A stretch of DNA of 64,000 bases, from the NCBI GenBank assembly GCA_037481715.1, contig JBBFLD010000007.1, positions 135,759-199,758 of the forward strand, given 5' to 3'. The translations under genes and the position numbers were made by a program. The stretch is from Rosettibacter sp037481715. GTDB lineage: Bacteria; Bacteroidota; Ignavibacteria; Ignavibacteriales; Melioribacteraceae. Under the pieces are notes generated by a model. The model ran no database searches. It saw nothing but the letters and a program-made list of their open reading frames with translations, and was not told the origin of the DNA. This document shows, piece after piece, positions 20,501-28,230 of this stretch (positions are counted from its first letter, which is position 1; the number at the start of each line of letters is the position of its first letter).

Positions 20501-20656
20501 TTCTGTATAAATTATAACCTGTACATCACTCAAATCTGGAATAGCATCCACAGGAGTATTCACTAAAGAATAAATTCCAATACCAATTATAAAAGCCGTT
20601 GCGAGTATGACGAGAAATTTATTCTTTACAGAAAGCTCAATTATTTTTTGTAACAT
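17504..20656 (-). CDS. cusA: Heavy-metal efflux RND pump, CusA/CzcA family
   Basis: The protein has 1050 residues, normal for the HME-RND family. It starts MLQKIIELSVKNKFLVILAT with GGAG five bases upstream of the ATG. TM1 is followed by NTPVDAIPDLSDVQVII. The TM4 region reads AIAIGAMVDAAIIMIENAHK, the pattern seen in copper/silver (CusA-type) pumps rather than zinc/cobalt (CzcA) ones. Periplasmic porter segments include YPGQSPRIVEDQVTYPL and MPPLYEGDLLYMPTTMPGMS. Twelve membrane segments are expected. The pump is driven by protons and exports metal through the CusB-like and TolC-like proteins encoded upstream. Metal specificity is inferred from the TM4 motif and Met-rich partners. Confidence 0.92.
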   Translation of the reverse strand: MLQKIIELSVKNKFLVILATAFIIGIGIYSLVNTPVDAIPDLSDVQVIIYTEYPGQSPRIVEDQVTYPLTTAMVSVPGSKVVRGYSFFGFSLVYIIFEDGTDIYWARSRVLEYLNYAQKRLPPNVVPTLGPDATGVGWVYEYQLTSDKRSLQELRSIQDWYLKYALSSVEGVAEVASIGGYVKQYQVTVDPAKLLAYNIPIDMIEMAIKKSNNDVGGEVIEMGEMEFMVRGLGYIKSIEDIENIPLMVDKRTNTPVYLKDVADVTLGPLMRRGLAESNGEGEVVGGIVVMRYGQNALKVIEGVKKKIEELKAGLPSDVKIEPVYDRSGLIERAIDTLKEKLIEEILIVALVCIIFLMHARSAFIAIFTLPTAILMSFIIMRWQGINANIMSLGGIAIAIGAMVDAAIIMIENAHKHIEHEVLKPPEERRNRWQIIIDASKEVGPSLFYSLLVITVSFIPVFTLEAQEGRLFRPLAFTKTYSMAAAAILSITIVPILMGYWIRGKIMPEEKNPINRFLIKIYHPVVDFVIKYNKAVIVAVLIILGLTIIPFKKIGSEFMPPLYEGDLLYMPTTMPGMSITKARELLQQTDKIIKQFPEVKNVFGKIGRAETATDPAGLDMIETTIMLKPESEWRPGMTPKKLIDEMDRAIQFPGVTNAWTMPIKTRVDMLATGIKTPVGIKISGPDLDTLQEIGRRVEAVMRTVPGTLSAFAERAVGGNYLDIEINRKEAARYGLTIDDVQKVIHTAMGGMAITNTVEGLERYTVNLRYSRELRDNIDALKRVLIPTPIGEQIPIGQLATFTPRKGPMVVRSEDTRPNAWVYVDIKDIDVGTYVKNAQKIVAEKIKLPAGYNITWSGEYEYMLRAQERLMLVIPMTLFIIFVIIYLNTRSLTKVAIVFLAVPFSLVGTFWLLYLLGYNLSIAVWVGIIALAGLDAETGVVMLLYLDIALKEWKEKGLLTGLKGLKEAIHHGAVKRVRPKIMTASVIIAGLIPIMWSHGTGADVMKRIAAPMLGGVVTSVLMELAVYPVIYYLWRSWEMKKEAKRKGIELES

Positions 20657-20814
20657 TTTTACTCCAATATTTTATACAGACTTAAATTTACTTCTCTCAA
20701 GTTGATTGATTATATGTAACCGCTAAGTGAAGCAAAGTTGAATACTTTATTTTACTTTGTGCTTCCTTTGTGTTCTTAGTGGTAATTTTTTTAGAACAAC
20801 AGTTATCACAAAAT

Positions 20815-22527
20815 TTATTTTTTGTATTGAAACCCATGTTTCTCAAGATTAGCTTTAACTTCTTCAATTGTAAATTCTTTGAGTGTCATTCCGCAAATTG
20901 GGCATTTACCTGGCTTATCAGAAATTACATTCCAGTCCATAATATCTTGATAAAGTTTACCATCTTTATTTTTATCAATTGATTTTAAATCAATTACTCC
21001 TTTGCGAATTATCGAACTATCGTGTTCTTCATAAGTGATTTCTGATTTTTTTGATTTTCCATCATTCTTTTGTTTCTCTTTTTCATTCATATTCATTTTA
21101 CTGTGGTCTTCCGAAGGTTTTTGCTGTTCCATTGATTTACCTGCCTTGTCGGCAGGCAGGCTCATATCCATTCCTGCATGACCGCTCATTTGCTGAATTG
21201 CTGCTTTAAGGTTGCTTTCCGAATCAATTAGGAATTGAGAAGAGACAACTATTTTTTCACCTTCTTGAATCCCTTCGAGTATCTGAACTAATCCATCCGA
21301 TTCAACACCCAATTTAACTTCTCTTGGTTCGAAGTAACCTCCGCCTAATGAAATTACAGCTATATTTCTTTCGCCAGAACGGATAATTGCCTGATTTGGA
21401 ACAACAATAGCATCAACAGAAACGGGGGAGACAAATTTAACTGTAGCAAACATTCCAGGTTTAAAATCATAATTTGATGTGTTTCTTACTTCTGTTCTTA
21501 CTTTTACTGTTTTTGTTTCTTCATTTAAGAAAGGATAAATGTAAGTAACTCTGCCTTGATAAGTTTTCCCTGGCAAGTAAGATAATTCCAATTCAACTTT
21601 TTGGCTTAACTTGATCCAAGGCAAATCCATCTGATAAATATCAGCCATGACCCAGACTGTCGAAAGGTCAGCAACTTTATATAATTCCATTCCAGACATA
21701 ATTTGTTGACCCTGATAAATCATCTTTTCAATAACAATTCCATTGACCGGCGAATAAATAGTAAGAGTTTTTTTAGGAGCATTATTTCTTTCAATTTCTT
21801 CAATATCTTTTTCGGAAATATCCCAGTTGAGCAATCTTCTCTTGGCGCTGTTAACCAATTCTTGAGCTCCTTCTTTTACATCGCTCGAACTTTGAGAAAC
21901 TTTTTTAAGATAACGAAGTGCCTGAAGATATTCTTCTTGTGTGCTTACAAGTTCCGGGCTGTAAATTTCAAACAGCGGTTGACCTTTACTAACATATTTG
22001 CCTGTGTAATCAACATATAATTTTTCAACCCAGCCCATAATTTTTGTTGTAATAGTTGTAACTTTTGTTTCATCGTAATCAATTTTACCTGTAGTTCTAA
22101 TTACTTTTTGCATTTTTTGTCTTTTTACTGTTTCTACACGCACACCAATATTTTGCACAACAACAGGATCTATTTTTATTCCTTGGACATCACTTTCACC
22201 TTCATAGACTGGAACTAATTCCATTCCGCAATCTGGTGCAATTCCTGGTTTATCCGAAGTGTACCATGGATGCATAGGGTCTTTATAATAAGCAATTTTC
22301 TTTTCTCCACTTTTAGATTCTTCATCATCATAAACAGGAACGTAATCCATTCCGTCGGGTGCTTTCTTAGGTGTAGGAGAAGTTTGAGTTGGATCCATTG
22401 GATTACGATAATATAAAATCTTTCTTTCTTTTTGTTGAACAGATGATGTACTTGATTTAAAAACGAGCCATCCAATACCTAATCCAACAATGAGGAAGAC
22501 TATTGCAGTTATAATTATTTTTTTCAT
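20815..22527 (-). CDS. cusB: Efflux periplasmic adaptor (CusB-like) with heavy-metal-binding domains
   Basis: The protein has 570 residues. An N-terminal anchor (IITAIVFLIVGLGIGWLVF) is followed by two heavy-metal-binding repeats (YYRNPMDP...DGMDYVPVY at about 38-70 and YYKDPMHP...DCGMELVPVY at about 77-110). The membrane-fusion core follows: barrel-sandwich, helical hairpin (EEYLQALRYLKKVSQSS), and beta-barrel (FKPGMFATVKF). Residues from about 455 are a Met/His-rich linker and a CPICGM domain with DLKSIDKNKDGKLYQDIMDW, shared with the small protein at 16915. The linker contains SLPADKAGK, encoded by a palindromic repeat. Adaptors of this family connect the RND pump to the outer-membrane channel and pass metal to it. 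The gene follows the TolC-like gene by 14 bp. Confidence 0.9.
   Translation of the reverse strand: MKKIIITAIVFLIVGLGIGWLVFKSSTSSVQQKERKILYYRNPMDPTQTSPTPKKAPDGMDYVPVYDDEESKSGEKKIAYYKDPMHPWYTSDKPGIAPDCGMELVPVYEGESDVQGIKIDPVVVQNIGVRVETVKRQKMQKVIRTTGKIDYDETKVTTITTKIMGWVEKLYVDYTGKYVSKGQPLFEIYSPELVSTQEEYLQALRYLKKVSQSSSDVKEGAQELVNSAKRRLLNWDISEKDIEEIERNNAPKKTLTIYSPVNGIVIEKMIYQGQQIMSGMELYKVADLSTVWVMADIYQMDLPWIKLSQKVELELSYLPGKTYQGRVTYIYPFLNEETKTVKVRTEVRNTSNYDFKPGMFATVKFVSPVSVDAIVVPNQAIIRSGERNIAVISLGGGYFEPREVKLGVESDGLVQILEGIQEGEKIVVSSQFLIDSESNLKAAIQQMSGHAGMDMSLPADKAGKSMEQQKPSEDHSKMNMNEKEKQKNDGKSKKSEITYEEHDSSIIRKGVIDLKSIDKNKDGKLYQDIMDWNVISDKPGKCPICGMTLKEFTIEEVKANLEKHGFQYKK
21140..21160. repeat. Short palindromic repeat within the adaptor coding sequence
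   Basis: CCTGCC at 21140-21145 and GGCAGG at 21151-21156 form a 6-bp stem around TTGTC, with an extra CAGG after it. It is translated in frame as LPADKAG inside a low-complexity linker, so it is tolerated as a spacer. Similar GC-rich palindromes recur in intergenic parts of this window. Confidence 0.6.
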
Positions 22528-22541
22528 TATAAAATCTCCTT

Positions 22542-23819
22542 TTAATTTCTATCTATATTTTCTACAATTTCATTAATTGATAAACCAACCGCTTGTTCAA
22601 GCTGTGCTTTTGCTAACATTAAATTCATTTCGCTCATATAAAAATCTAACTTTGCCATAAAAAGCATTCTGTATGCATCGATTAACATTAAGAACTCGGT
22701 CTTACCTGTTTTATATGCTGCTAAGGTTGATTGAAGTGTTTGTTCAGCTTGCGGTATCACAGTGTTTTTATTGAGGTTATATAAATTTCTGTTTGTTTCT
22801 AATTTTACAATAGCATTTTGGACTTCGTAAGAAATCATATTTTTCATAGAATTGAATTGCTCTTCGGCTGTTTTGATATTCAAATGATTTTCTTCAACCT
22901 TTCCGCTGTACTTATCTTTCGACCAAAATGCAATTGGAATATTTATACCTACCATAGCAGACCAAAAATCGTTCTTTGTATCAGTCATATTTTTATACAT
23001 TACTCTTACCATAATATCTGGATAGAATTCTAACTCAGATGCTTTCAATTCACTTTTATACATTTCAATGTTGAATTTCATCCCTTTCAATTCAGGTCTA
23101 TGTAACAATGCAATTGGTAGCAGTTGTTGATAATTAAATTGTGGTACATCTTCATAAATACTTTCAATCTCTTTAAAAGATTGATAAGGCGGACGATTTA
23201 AAATTGTATTGAGCATCGTTTCAACATCTCTCTTTTCTTTATAAAGATTTACTTCATCGTTGATCAATGAAGACAGCTCTGTTTGTGCACGAATAATGTC
23301 GGGCTGCTTTCCCATACCAACTTCATATTGCTTTGTAGCTATTTCAATAAACTGTCTAATTAATTCTTGATTATCTTTGTTTATTTCGATTTTGCGTTGA
23401 ACAAGATAAAGTTCATAGTAAGCACTTTTTAAATCTCTTATTATTTTATTCTTTAGTGCATTGAACTGCTCTTCATACATGTTAGAATTATAAGTTGCAG
23501 ATAATCCCATTGCTTTTAGTTTGCCTGGGAATGGTATCATTTGTTGAATGAAGTAATCTGTCTCCATATTATTTTTTAATGGATTTGGAAAAGATTGAAT
23601 AGGAAGCTGGAAGAATTCAATTCCAACTTGAGGTGCATCCCAAGCAGTAACTTGTTTTATCTTTTTCTGAGTACTAAGAAATTGATTTTGAGCAGCTTTA
23701 AGTTGTGGATTATTTTGCAGTGCTTCTGTTATTAAAGAATCAAGATAAGTTTTTTGGGCTTGTGCATTTGTTATGCCTAAAAGCGTTAATGCAATTATAA
23801 TAATTGAAGTTCTTCTCAT
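22542..23819 (-). CDS. Outer-membrane efflux channel, TolC/CusC-like
   Basis: I chose the ATG at 23819, which has AGGA six bases upstream; an ATG at 23837 has no ribosome site. The 425-residue product starts MRRTSIIIIALTLLGITNAQ, a signal peptide. Two repeated outer-membrane-efflux segments follow, with long alpha-helices (YLVQRKIEINKDNQELIRQF, AEEQFNSMKNMISYEVQNAI) and short beta-strand pairs. There is no lipobox cysteine. The family forms trimeric channels that work with RND pumps. It is the first large gene of the metal-efflux operon and precedes the CusB-like gene by 14 bp. Confidence 0.9.
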   Translation of the reverse strand: MRRTSIIIIALTLLGITNAQAQKTYLDSLITEALQNNPQLKAAQNQFLSTQKKIKQVTAWDAPQVGIEFFQLPIQSFPNPLKNNMETDYFIQQMIPFPGKLKAMGLSATYNSNMYEEQFNALKNKIIRDLKSAYYELYLVQRKIEINKDNQELIRQFIEIATKQYEVGMGKQPDIIRAQTELSSLINDEVNLYKEKRDVETMLNTILNRPPYQSFKEIESIYEDVPQFNYQQLLPIALLHRPELKGMKFNIEMYKSELKASELEFYPDIMVRVMYKNMTDTKNDFWSAMVGINIPIAFWSKDKYSGKVEENHLNIKTAEEQFNSMKNMISYEVQNAIVKLETNRNLYNLNKNTVIPQAEQTLQSTLAAYKTGKTEFLMLIDAYRMLFMAKLDFYMSEMNLMLAKAQLEQAVGLSINEIVENIDRN

Positions 23820-23833
23820 AAGTTTTCCTGAAT

Positions 23834-23935
23834 TCATTGTTTGATTTTGTTGATTCGTATTAAGATTAGCATAATTCCAATAATGATTATGAAATAAATA
23901 ATTATCCAGAAGATATTTATTAAAGTGTTATTCAT
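23834..23935 (-). CDS. Possible 33-residue membrane peptide at the head of the efflux operon
   Basis: This short ORF encodes an N-terminal MNNTLINIFW and then an almost continuous hydrophobic helix (IIIYFIIIIGIMLILI), with a basic tail RINKIKQ. Its stop overlaps the upstream candidate ATG of the TolC-like gene (ATGA at 23834-23837) and lies 14 bp before the preferred TolC start. It has no Shine-Dalgarno. If the sigma-54 promoter at 23948-23964 is used, its ATG would be only a few bases from the transcript start, so translation would be leaderless. It may be a genuine single-helix regulator or a chance hydrophobic ORF in AT-rich DNA. Confidence 0.4.
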   Translation of the reverse strand: MNNTLINIFWIIIYFIIIIGIMLILIRINKIKQ

Positions 23936-23947
23936 AGCAAATATGAA

Positions 23948-23964
23948 TTGCAAAGTTTATGCCT
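23948..23964 (-). promoter_or_regulatory. Candidate sigma-54 promoter of the metal-efflux operon
   Basis: The minus strand reads AGGCATAAACTTTGCAA. Compared with the sigma-54 consensus TGGCAYR-N4-TTGCW it differs only in the first base, and it has the required GG-N10-GC spacing. The expected start of transcription is near 23938. A sigma-54-dependent regulator gene ends at 24201, 237 bp upstream. Confidence 0.6.
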
Positions 23965-24084
23965 GTAAAATGTTCTATTTTAGACTTGTTTTGTGATGGT
24001 AATTGATAGGCTATTTAAAAAATTTTAAATGGGTTTAAAATTTTTAAATGAATTAATGAATTGAAAAAACTTACTGATACTATA

Positions 24085-24180
24085 TCCTTCGAGGTTCTCT
24101 GTGACATCTCTGTGGCTCTCAGTGTAATTTTTTTTCTTACACGGAGAACCACTGAGATTGACCCGGAGAGCCACGAAGAT
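24085..24180. repeat. Imperfect inverted repeat before the efflux operon
   Basis: Two arms of about 35 bases, with GGTTCTCTGTG / CACGGAGAACC and CTCAGTGTAA / TTACACGGAG style pairing, flank a T-rich centre at about 24127-24135. The arms resemble dispersed intergenic repeats. It could serve as a terminator for the regulator gene on the minus strand, but the pairing is imperfect. Confidence 0.5.
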
Positions 24181-24200
24181 ATCTTTGTTTATTTTTTACT

Positions 24201-25547
24201 TTACTTCGAGATTTTATAACTCTCAATTTTATTATAAAGTGTTGGAAGAGAAATTCCGAGTATTTCAGCAGCTTTGGGTTTATTCCAGTTGGTATAATCA
24301 AGAACTAATTTTATATGCCTCTTTTCAACTTCGTGAAGAGGCAATAAATATTCTTCTTTTTCTGAACTATCGCTGAAAGATTTTCTTAATAAAATATTTT
24401 CTTTATGAAGAACATCATCAGTTGAAAGCACAACGGCTTGAATTAAAGTATTTTCTAACTCACGAACATTTCCTATCCAGTCATAATTTTTCAGCATTAA
24501 CATAACATCGTCTGGAACTTTCGTAACATTTTTGTGAAGTTCTTTATTTATCTTCGTTAAGAAATAATTTACTAAAAGAGGAATATCTTCTTTTCTTTCT
24601 CTAAGCGGAGGAATTTTAATTGTAACAACATTTAATCTGTAATATAAATCTTCTCTAAACTTACCTTCATTAACAAGCAGTTCAAGATTTCGATTAGTTG
24701 CAGCAATAATTCTGGCTTTCATTGGAATTACAGTTTCGCCGCCAACTCTTTCAAATTCTCTTTCTTGAAGAACACGCAGCAGCTTAACCTGCAAATGCGG
24801 CGACATTTCAGAAATTTCATCAAGAAAAATTGTTCCTTCTCCAGCCAATTCAAACTTTCCTTTTTTTGTTCTATCAGCTCCTGTAAAAGCACCTTTTTCA
24901 TGACCGAATAATTCGCTCTCCAAAAGTGATTCTGTAATTGCAGTACAGTTTACAGCAACAAACGGCTGATTTTTTGTTATTCCACTATAATGAATTGATT
25001 TTGCAACAAGTTCTTTTCCTGTTCCGCTTTCTCCTAATAAAAGCACTGTTACACGATTATTCGATACCTGTCCAATTAATTTGTAAACTTCTCTCATAGC
25101 TGCAGATTTGCCAATAATTCTTTTTTCGGGTTGAAATTCTTGAGCTTCTTCTTCAATAAAAGAATCAATTCTTTCACTTAAAATTTTTGATTCGAGTGCA
25201 CGCGATATAGTTACTCTAAGGCGTTCTATATCTAAAGGTTTTTCGAGATAATCATAAGCTCCATTCTGCATTGCTTCAATTGTTGTTTGTGCGTCGTCAT
25301 GTGCTGTAATTAAAATAACTTTTGTATGAGGATCTATATCTTTTGATTTCCTTAATACCTCCAGTCCAGATAAACCCGGCATCTTTATATCCGAAATAAT
25401 TAAATCTGGACAATACTTTTGTATGTATTCTAATCCCGCAGTCCCATTTTCAGCTGCAAAGACTGTGAAATCGAGCCTTTTCAGAAAATTAGTTAATGTT
25501 TGACGAATTGATTCGTCATCGTCAATTACTAAAATTTTTTCTTTCAT
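24201..25547 (-). CDS. Sigma-54-dependent response regulator, NtrC family
   Basis: The protein has 448 residues. The receiver domain spans 1-120 with acidic VIDDDES and the phosphorylation site in DLIISDIKMPG. The AAA+ domain spans about 145-380 with Walker A GESGTGKE, the sigma-54 contact loop GAFTGA, and Walker B TIFLDEIS. The C-terminus is a Fis-type helix-turn-helix (KPKAAEILGISLPTLYNKIE). Phosphorylation would drive open-complex formation at sigma-54 promoters. Its start overlaps the end of the histidine kinase gene by 26 bp, so the pair is co-translated. The sigma-54-like promoter downstream at 23948-23964 is the obvious candidate target, by analogy with ZraSR-type metal responses (inference). 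Confidence 0.95.
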   Translation of the reverse strand: MKEKILVIDDDESIRQTLTNFLKRLDFTVFAAENGTAGLEYIQKYCPDLIISDIKMPGLSGLEVLRKSKDIDPHTKVILITAHDDAQTTIEAMQNGAYDYLEKPLDIERLRVTISRALESKILSERIDSFIEEEAQEFQPEKRIIGKSAAMREVYKLIGQVSNNRVTVLLLGESGTGKELVAKSIHYSGITKNQPFVAVNCTAITESLLESELFGHEKGAFTGADRTKKGKFELAGEGTIFLDEISEMSPHLQVKLLRVLQEREFERVGGETVIPMKARIIAATNRNLELLVNEGKFREDLYYRLNVVTIKIPPLRERKEDIPLLVNYFLTKINKELHKNVTKVPDDVMLMLKNYDWIGNVRELENTLIQAVVLSTDDVLHKENILLRKSFSDSSEKEEYLLPLHEVEKRHIKLVLDYTNWNKPKAAEILGISLPTLYNKIESYKISK

Positions 25548-27639
25548 TTTTAAAAGGCAATCTTATTTCAAAAATTGTTTCGTCGGATTTTGAAGAAATC
25601 AATCTTAATGTTCCGCCGTGCTGTTCAATTATTTTTTGAGATACTGATAATCCAAGACCTGTACCTGATGCTTTCGTAGTAAAAAATGGATCGAAAATTT
25701 TTTCCGGGTCTTCAATTCCGCTACCATTATCTGTAACATAAATTAAAATCTCATCTTCATTTACTTGTGAACTCAAACGAATCGTTCCTCTTTTTTCAAT
25801 TGCGTCTATTGAGTTTTGAACTAAATTTAACATCACCTGCTTAAATTTATCTGAATCAACAAAAATATCTTTATCATCAGTTTCATTTATAAATATAATT
25901 TGTTTATATAAATTATTTGCCTTTGCAAGTTGAAAGATTTCTTCGATAAAGAGTTTCAAATTTACTTTTGATAAATTCAGTTCAGGTGTTTTAGAAAACT
26001 GCAGAACTTCTTTTACAAGTTGAGTTAATCGATTTGTCTCTTTCTTAATAATTTCAAGGCATTCCTTATCATCATCATTGAGATTCAAAGTTTGACTTAA
26101 AATATCCACATTCATTTTTATTGATGTTAAAGGTGTTTTGATTTCGTGAGCAAGTATTGCAGACATTTTTCCCAAAGCTGCTAATTTTTCTGAGCGAAGT
26201 ATCTCAGCTTCTAATTTCTTTTTGTCTGTTATATCTATTTCAACAAATAAATAACCTATTGATTCATAATTTGATGAATATATTTTTGTTACCGACAAAA
26301 GTAAATCCTTGCTCTTTTTATTTTCCAATTCAATTTTAATTTCGCCAATAAAAACATTCTTGGTATTTACCTCTTCAATAATTTTTTTGAATAATTCTGA
26401 TGAGTTCTGAAATTGTAATTCATCTATTGAAAAATGTTTTAGGTTCTCTTTCGATTTCTCTAAGATGTTATAGAATTGTGGATTAGCTTCAATAATTTTA
26501 AAATTGGTATCTACAATAGCAATTGCTGCTAAAGATTTTTCAAATGCATTAAGAAGAATTGAAATTCTTTCTTCACGATGTTGCAATTCAAGTTTATTTT
26601 TATTCAAAGTTGCAACCATGCTGTTTACTGCATCTGCAAGTTCGCCAATTTCATCCGATGATTTTAAATTTACAATAACATTGTAATTCCCCTTTTCAAT
26701 TTCTAAAACTTTTTCTTTAAGAATAATAATTGGATGAGCTATAATTCTTGATATAATAAAAGAAAGTGCAAGACTAACTGTTAAACCTGTAAATAAACTG
26801 TAGAAAAATAAATCAATAAGTTCTTCGTGTGAATTGATATTAAATAAAATTCTACTTAATGGAATTTGTACAAGCAATATTATAATTGGAATAATTACTA
26901 AAGCAGAAAAGAATATTTTTTTATTTAAGCTGAATGAATGAACCTTTTCAATTGCTGCAGGGAACATGTTATATTTTCCAATTGCAATTGAACCGAAAAA
27001 AATTAATCCTATCAAAAATGCCAAAGGACTAATTTCAACTAGATAATAAAATCCAAGAATCCACGGCAAAAAAATTCCAAATAAAAAAGTTGTTATGTTT
27101 GTTATTATTAAACCAAAGAGAAATAAAAGTAATTGTTTGCGAATATTAAAATCGTGATGACTTTTATATTTTGAAATAATTGAGATGATACTGATAATAA
27201 TTAATGCCATGTACCATATTATATAAAGAATGTAATATGGACTGAACTGGGCAACGAAATGTTTCCCGTGAATATAAGATTCAGAAATTAATATTCCTTT
27301 CCATAAAAGAATTAAGATAATAACAGATGGAATGATGATTAATAAATTTAACCCAGGTGTTTTTTGAGGAACAGGATAGTTAAAAGTTAGAAATGTTAAC
27401 GACACCAAAATAGTAAGCAAAAGAGAATGACATGATTTATCGAGCAATGTAACATCATGAGATGGCATTATTACAAAATGAACTGTGTGCGAAATTAAAT
27501 ATGCTATAACAAGAATTAAAGTTAATATAAAAAGTCTCGATGTTATGTTAAAAACAGTCCTTGAATAAATTATAAATATTAATCCCAGCGAAGAAATTGC
27601 AGTAGCAGTAATAAATATATAATTCCAGAACTCGTTCAA
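25522..27639 (-). CDS. Membrane sensor histidine kinase with HAMP and PAS domains
   Basis: The protein has 705 residues. The start is TTG at 27639, supported by AAGGA seven bases upstream. About eight hydrophobic segments fill residues 1-285, a multi-TM sensor region. A HAMP-like linker (FIISRIIAHPIIILKEKVLE) follows, then a PAS domain at about 365-470, then HisKA with the phospho-acceptor in SAILAHEIKTPLTSIKMNVD and a HATPase domain with MLNLVQNSIDAIE, DNGSGIEDPEKIFDPFFTTK and GTGLGLS. It should phosphorylate the overlapping NtrC-type regulator. The input signal is unknown; proximity to the copper-type efflux operon suggests envelope metal or stress sensing. Confidence 0.93.
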   Translation of the reverse strand: MNEFWNYIFITATAISSLGLIFIIYSRTVFNITSRLFILTLILVIAYLISHTVHFVIMPSHDVTLLDKSCHSLLLTILVSLTFLTFNYPVPQKTPGLNLLIIIPSVIILILLWKGILISESYIHGKHFVAQFSPYYILYIIWYMALIIISIISIISKYKSHHDFNIRKQLLLFLFGLIITNITTFLFGIFLPWILGFYYLVEISPLAFLIGLIFFGSIAIGKYNMFPAAIEKVHSFSLNKKIFFSALVIIPIIILLVQIPLSRILFNINSHEELIDLFFYSLFTGLTVSLALSFIISRIIAHPIIILKEKVLEIEKGNYNVIVNLKSSDEIGELADAVNSMVATLNKNKLELQHREERISILLNAFEKSLAAIAIVDTNFKIIEANPQFYNILEKSKENLKHFSIDELQFQNSSELFKKIIEEVNTKNVFIGEIKIELENKKSKDLLLSVTKIYSSNYESIGYLFVEIDITDKKKLEAEILRSEKLAALGKMSAILAHEIKTPLTSIKMNVDILSQTLNLNDDDKECLEIIKKETNRLTQLVKEVLQFSKTPELNLSKVNLKLFIEEIFQLAKANNLYKQIIFINETDDKDIFVDSDKFKQVMLNLVQNSIDAIEKRGTIRLSSQVNEDEILIYVTDNGSGIEDPEKIFDPFFTTKASGTGLGLSVSQKIIEQHGGTLRLISSKSDETIFEIRLPFKNERKNFSN

Positions 27640-27694
27640 CTGATTATCCTTTTAATTTATTTTTACACAAATAAAAATTAATACTTATCTTGTA

Positions 27695-28165
27695 ATGAAT
27701 GAAATTCATAAGTTCATGGGAAAATTACTATTCTTTAAGTTAAGTATCATAATAATTTTTATTACAGCGTGTTCATCTGCACCAAGGTTTACAACAAAAA
27801 GTACAAAAGCAGAAATTATAGAAGATTTATCGGAATACGAAAATTTAACACCTCTTGAAGTTACTTATGGCACAGCTTCTTACTACGCTGATAAATATCA
27901 TGGCAGAGTAACTTATTCAGGTGAAATTTTTGACATGAATAAAATTTCTGCTGCACATATCTCTTATCCAATGAACACGATTGTGAGAGTAACAAATCTT
28001 TCAAACAACAAAAGTATTATATTAAGAATAAATGACAGAATGCCGTTATTTAAAGATAGAATAATTGACCTTTCGTATGCAGCTGCAATAGAACTTGACT
28101 TTGTAAGAGAAGGATTGGCTCAAGTAAAAATAGAAGTGCTTAAATGGGGTGATGGCAAAAAATAA
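27695..28165 (+). CDS. rlpA: RlpA-like septal ring lytic transglycosylase lipoprotein
   Basis: The protein has 156 residues. A hydrophobic N-terminus ends in FITACSS, a lipobox-like site with the lipidated cysteine at about residue 26. The double-psi beta-barrel domain has GTASYYADKYHGRVTYSGE, FDMNKISAAH, and ILRINDRMPLFKDRIIDLSY with AAAIEL, the typical RlpA signature including the catalytic Asp in RINDR. No SPOR domain follows, so it is a short form. An in-frame ATG at 27716 is an alternative start; neither has a clear ribosome site. The gene diverges from the histidine kinase gene. Confidence 0.85.
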   Translation: MNEIHKFMGKLLFFKLSIIIIFITACSSAPRFTTKSTKAEIIEDLSEYENLTPLEVTYGTASYYADKYHGRVTYSGEIFDMNKISAAHISYPMNTIVRVTNLSNNKSIILRINDRMPLFKDRIIDLSYAAAIELDFVREGLAQVKIEVLKWGDGKK

Positions 28166-28230
28166 TTTTTGTTGAACCCTTTTGTTATTTTCATCATCAA
28201 ATCATATGAAAATTATAAAATGAGGTAAAA

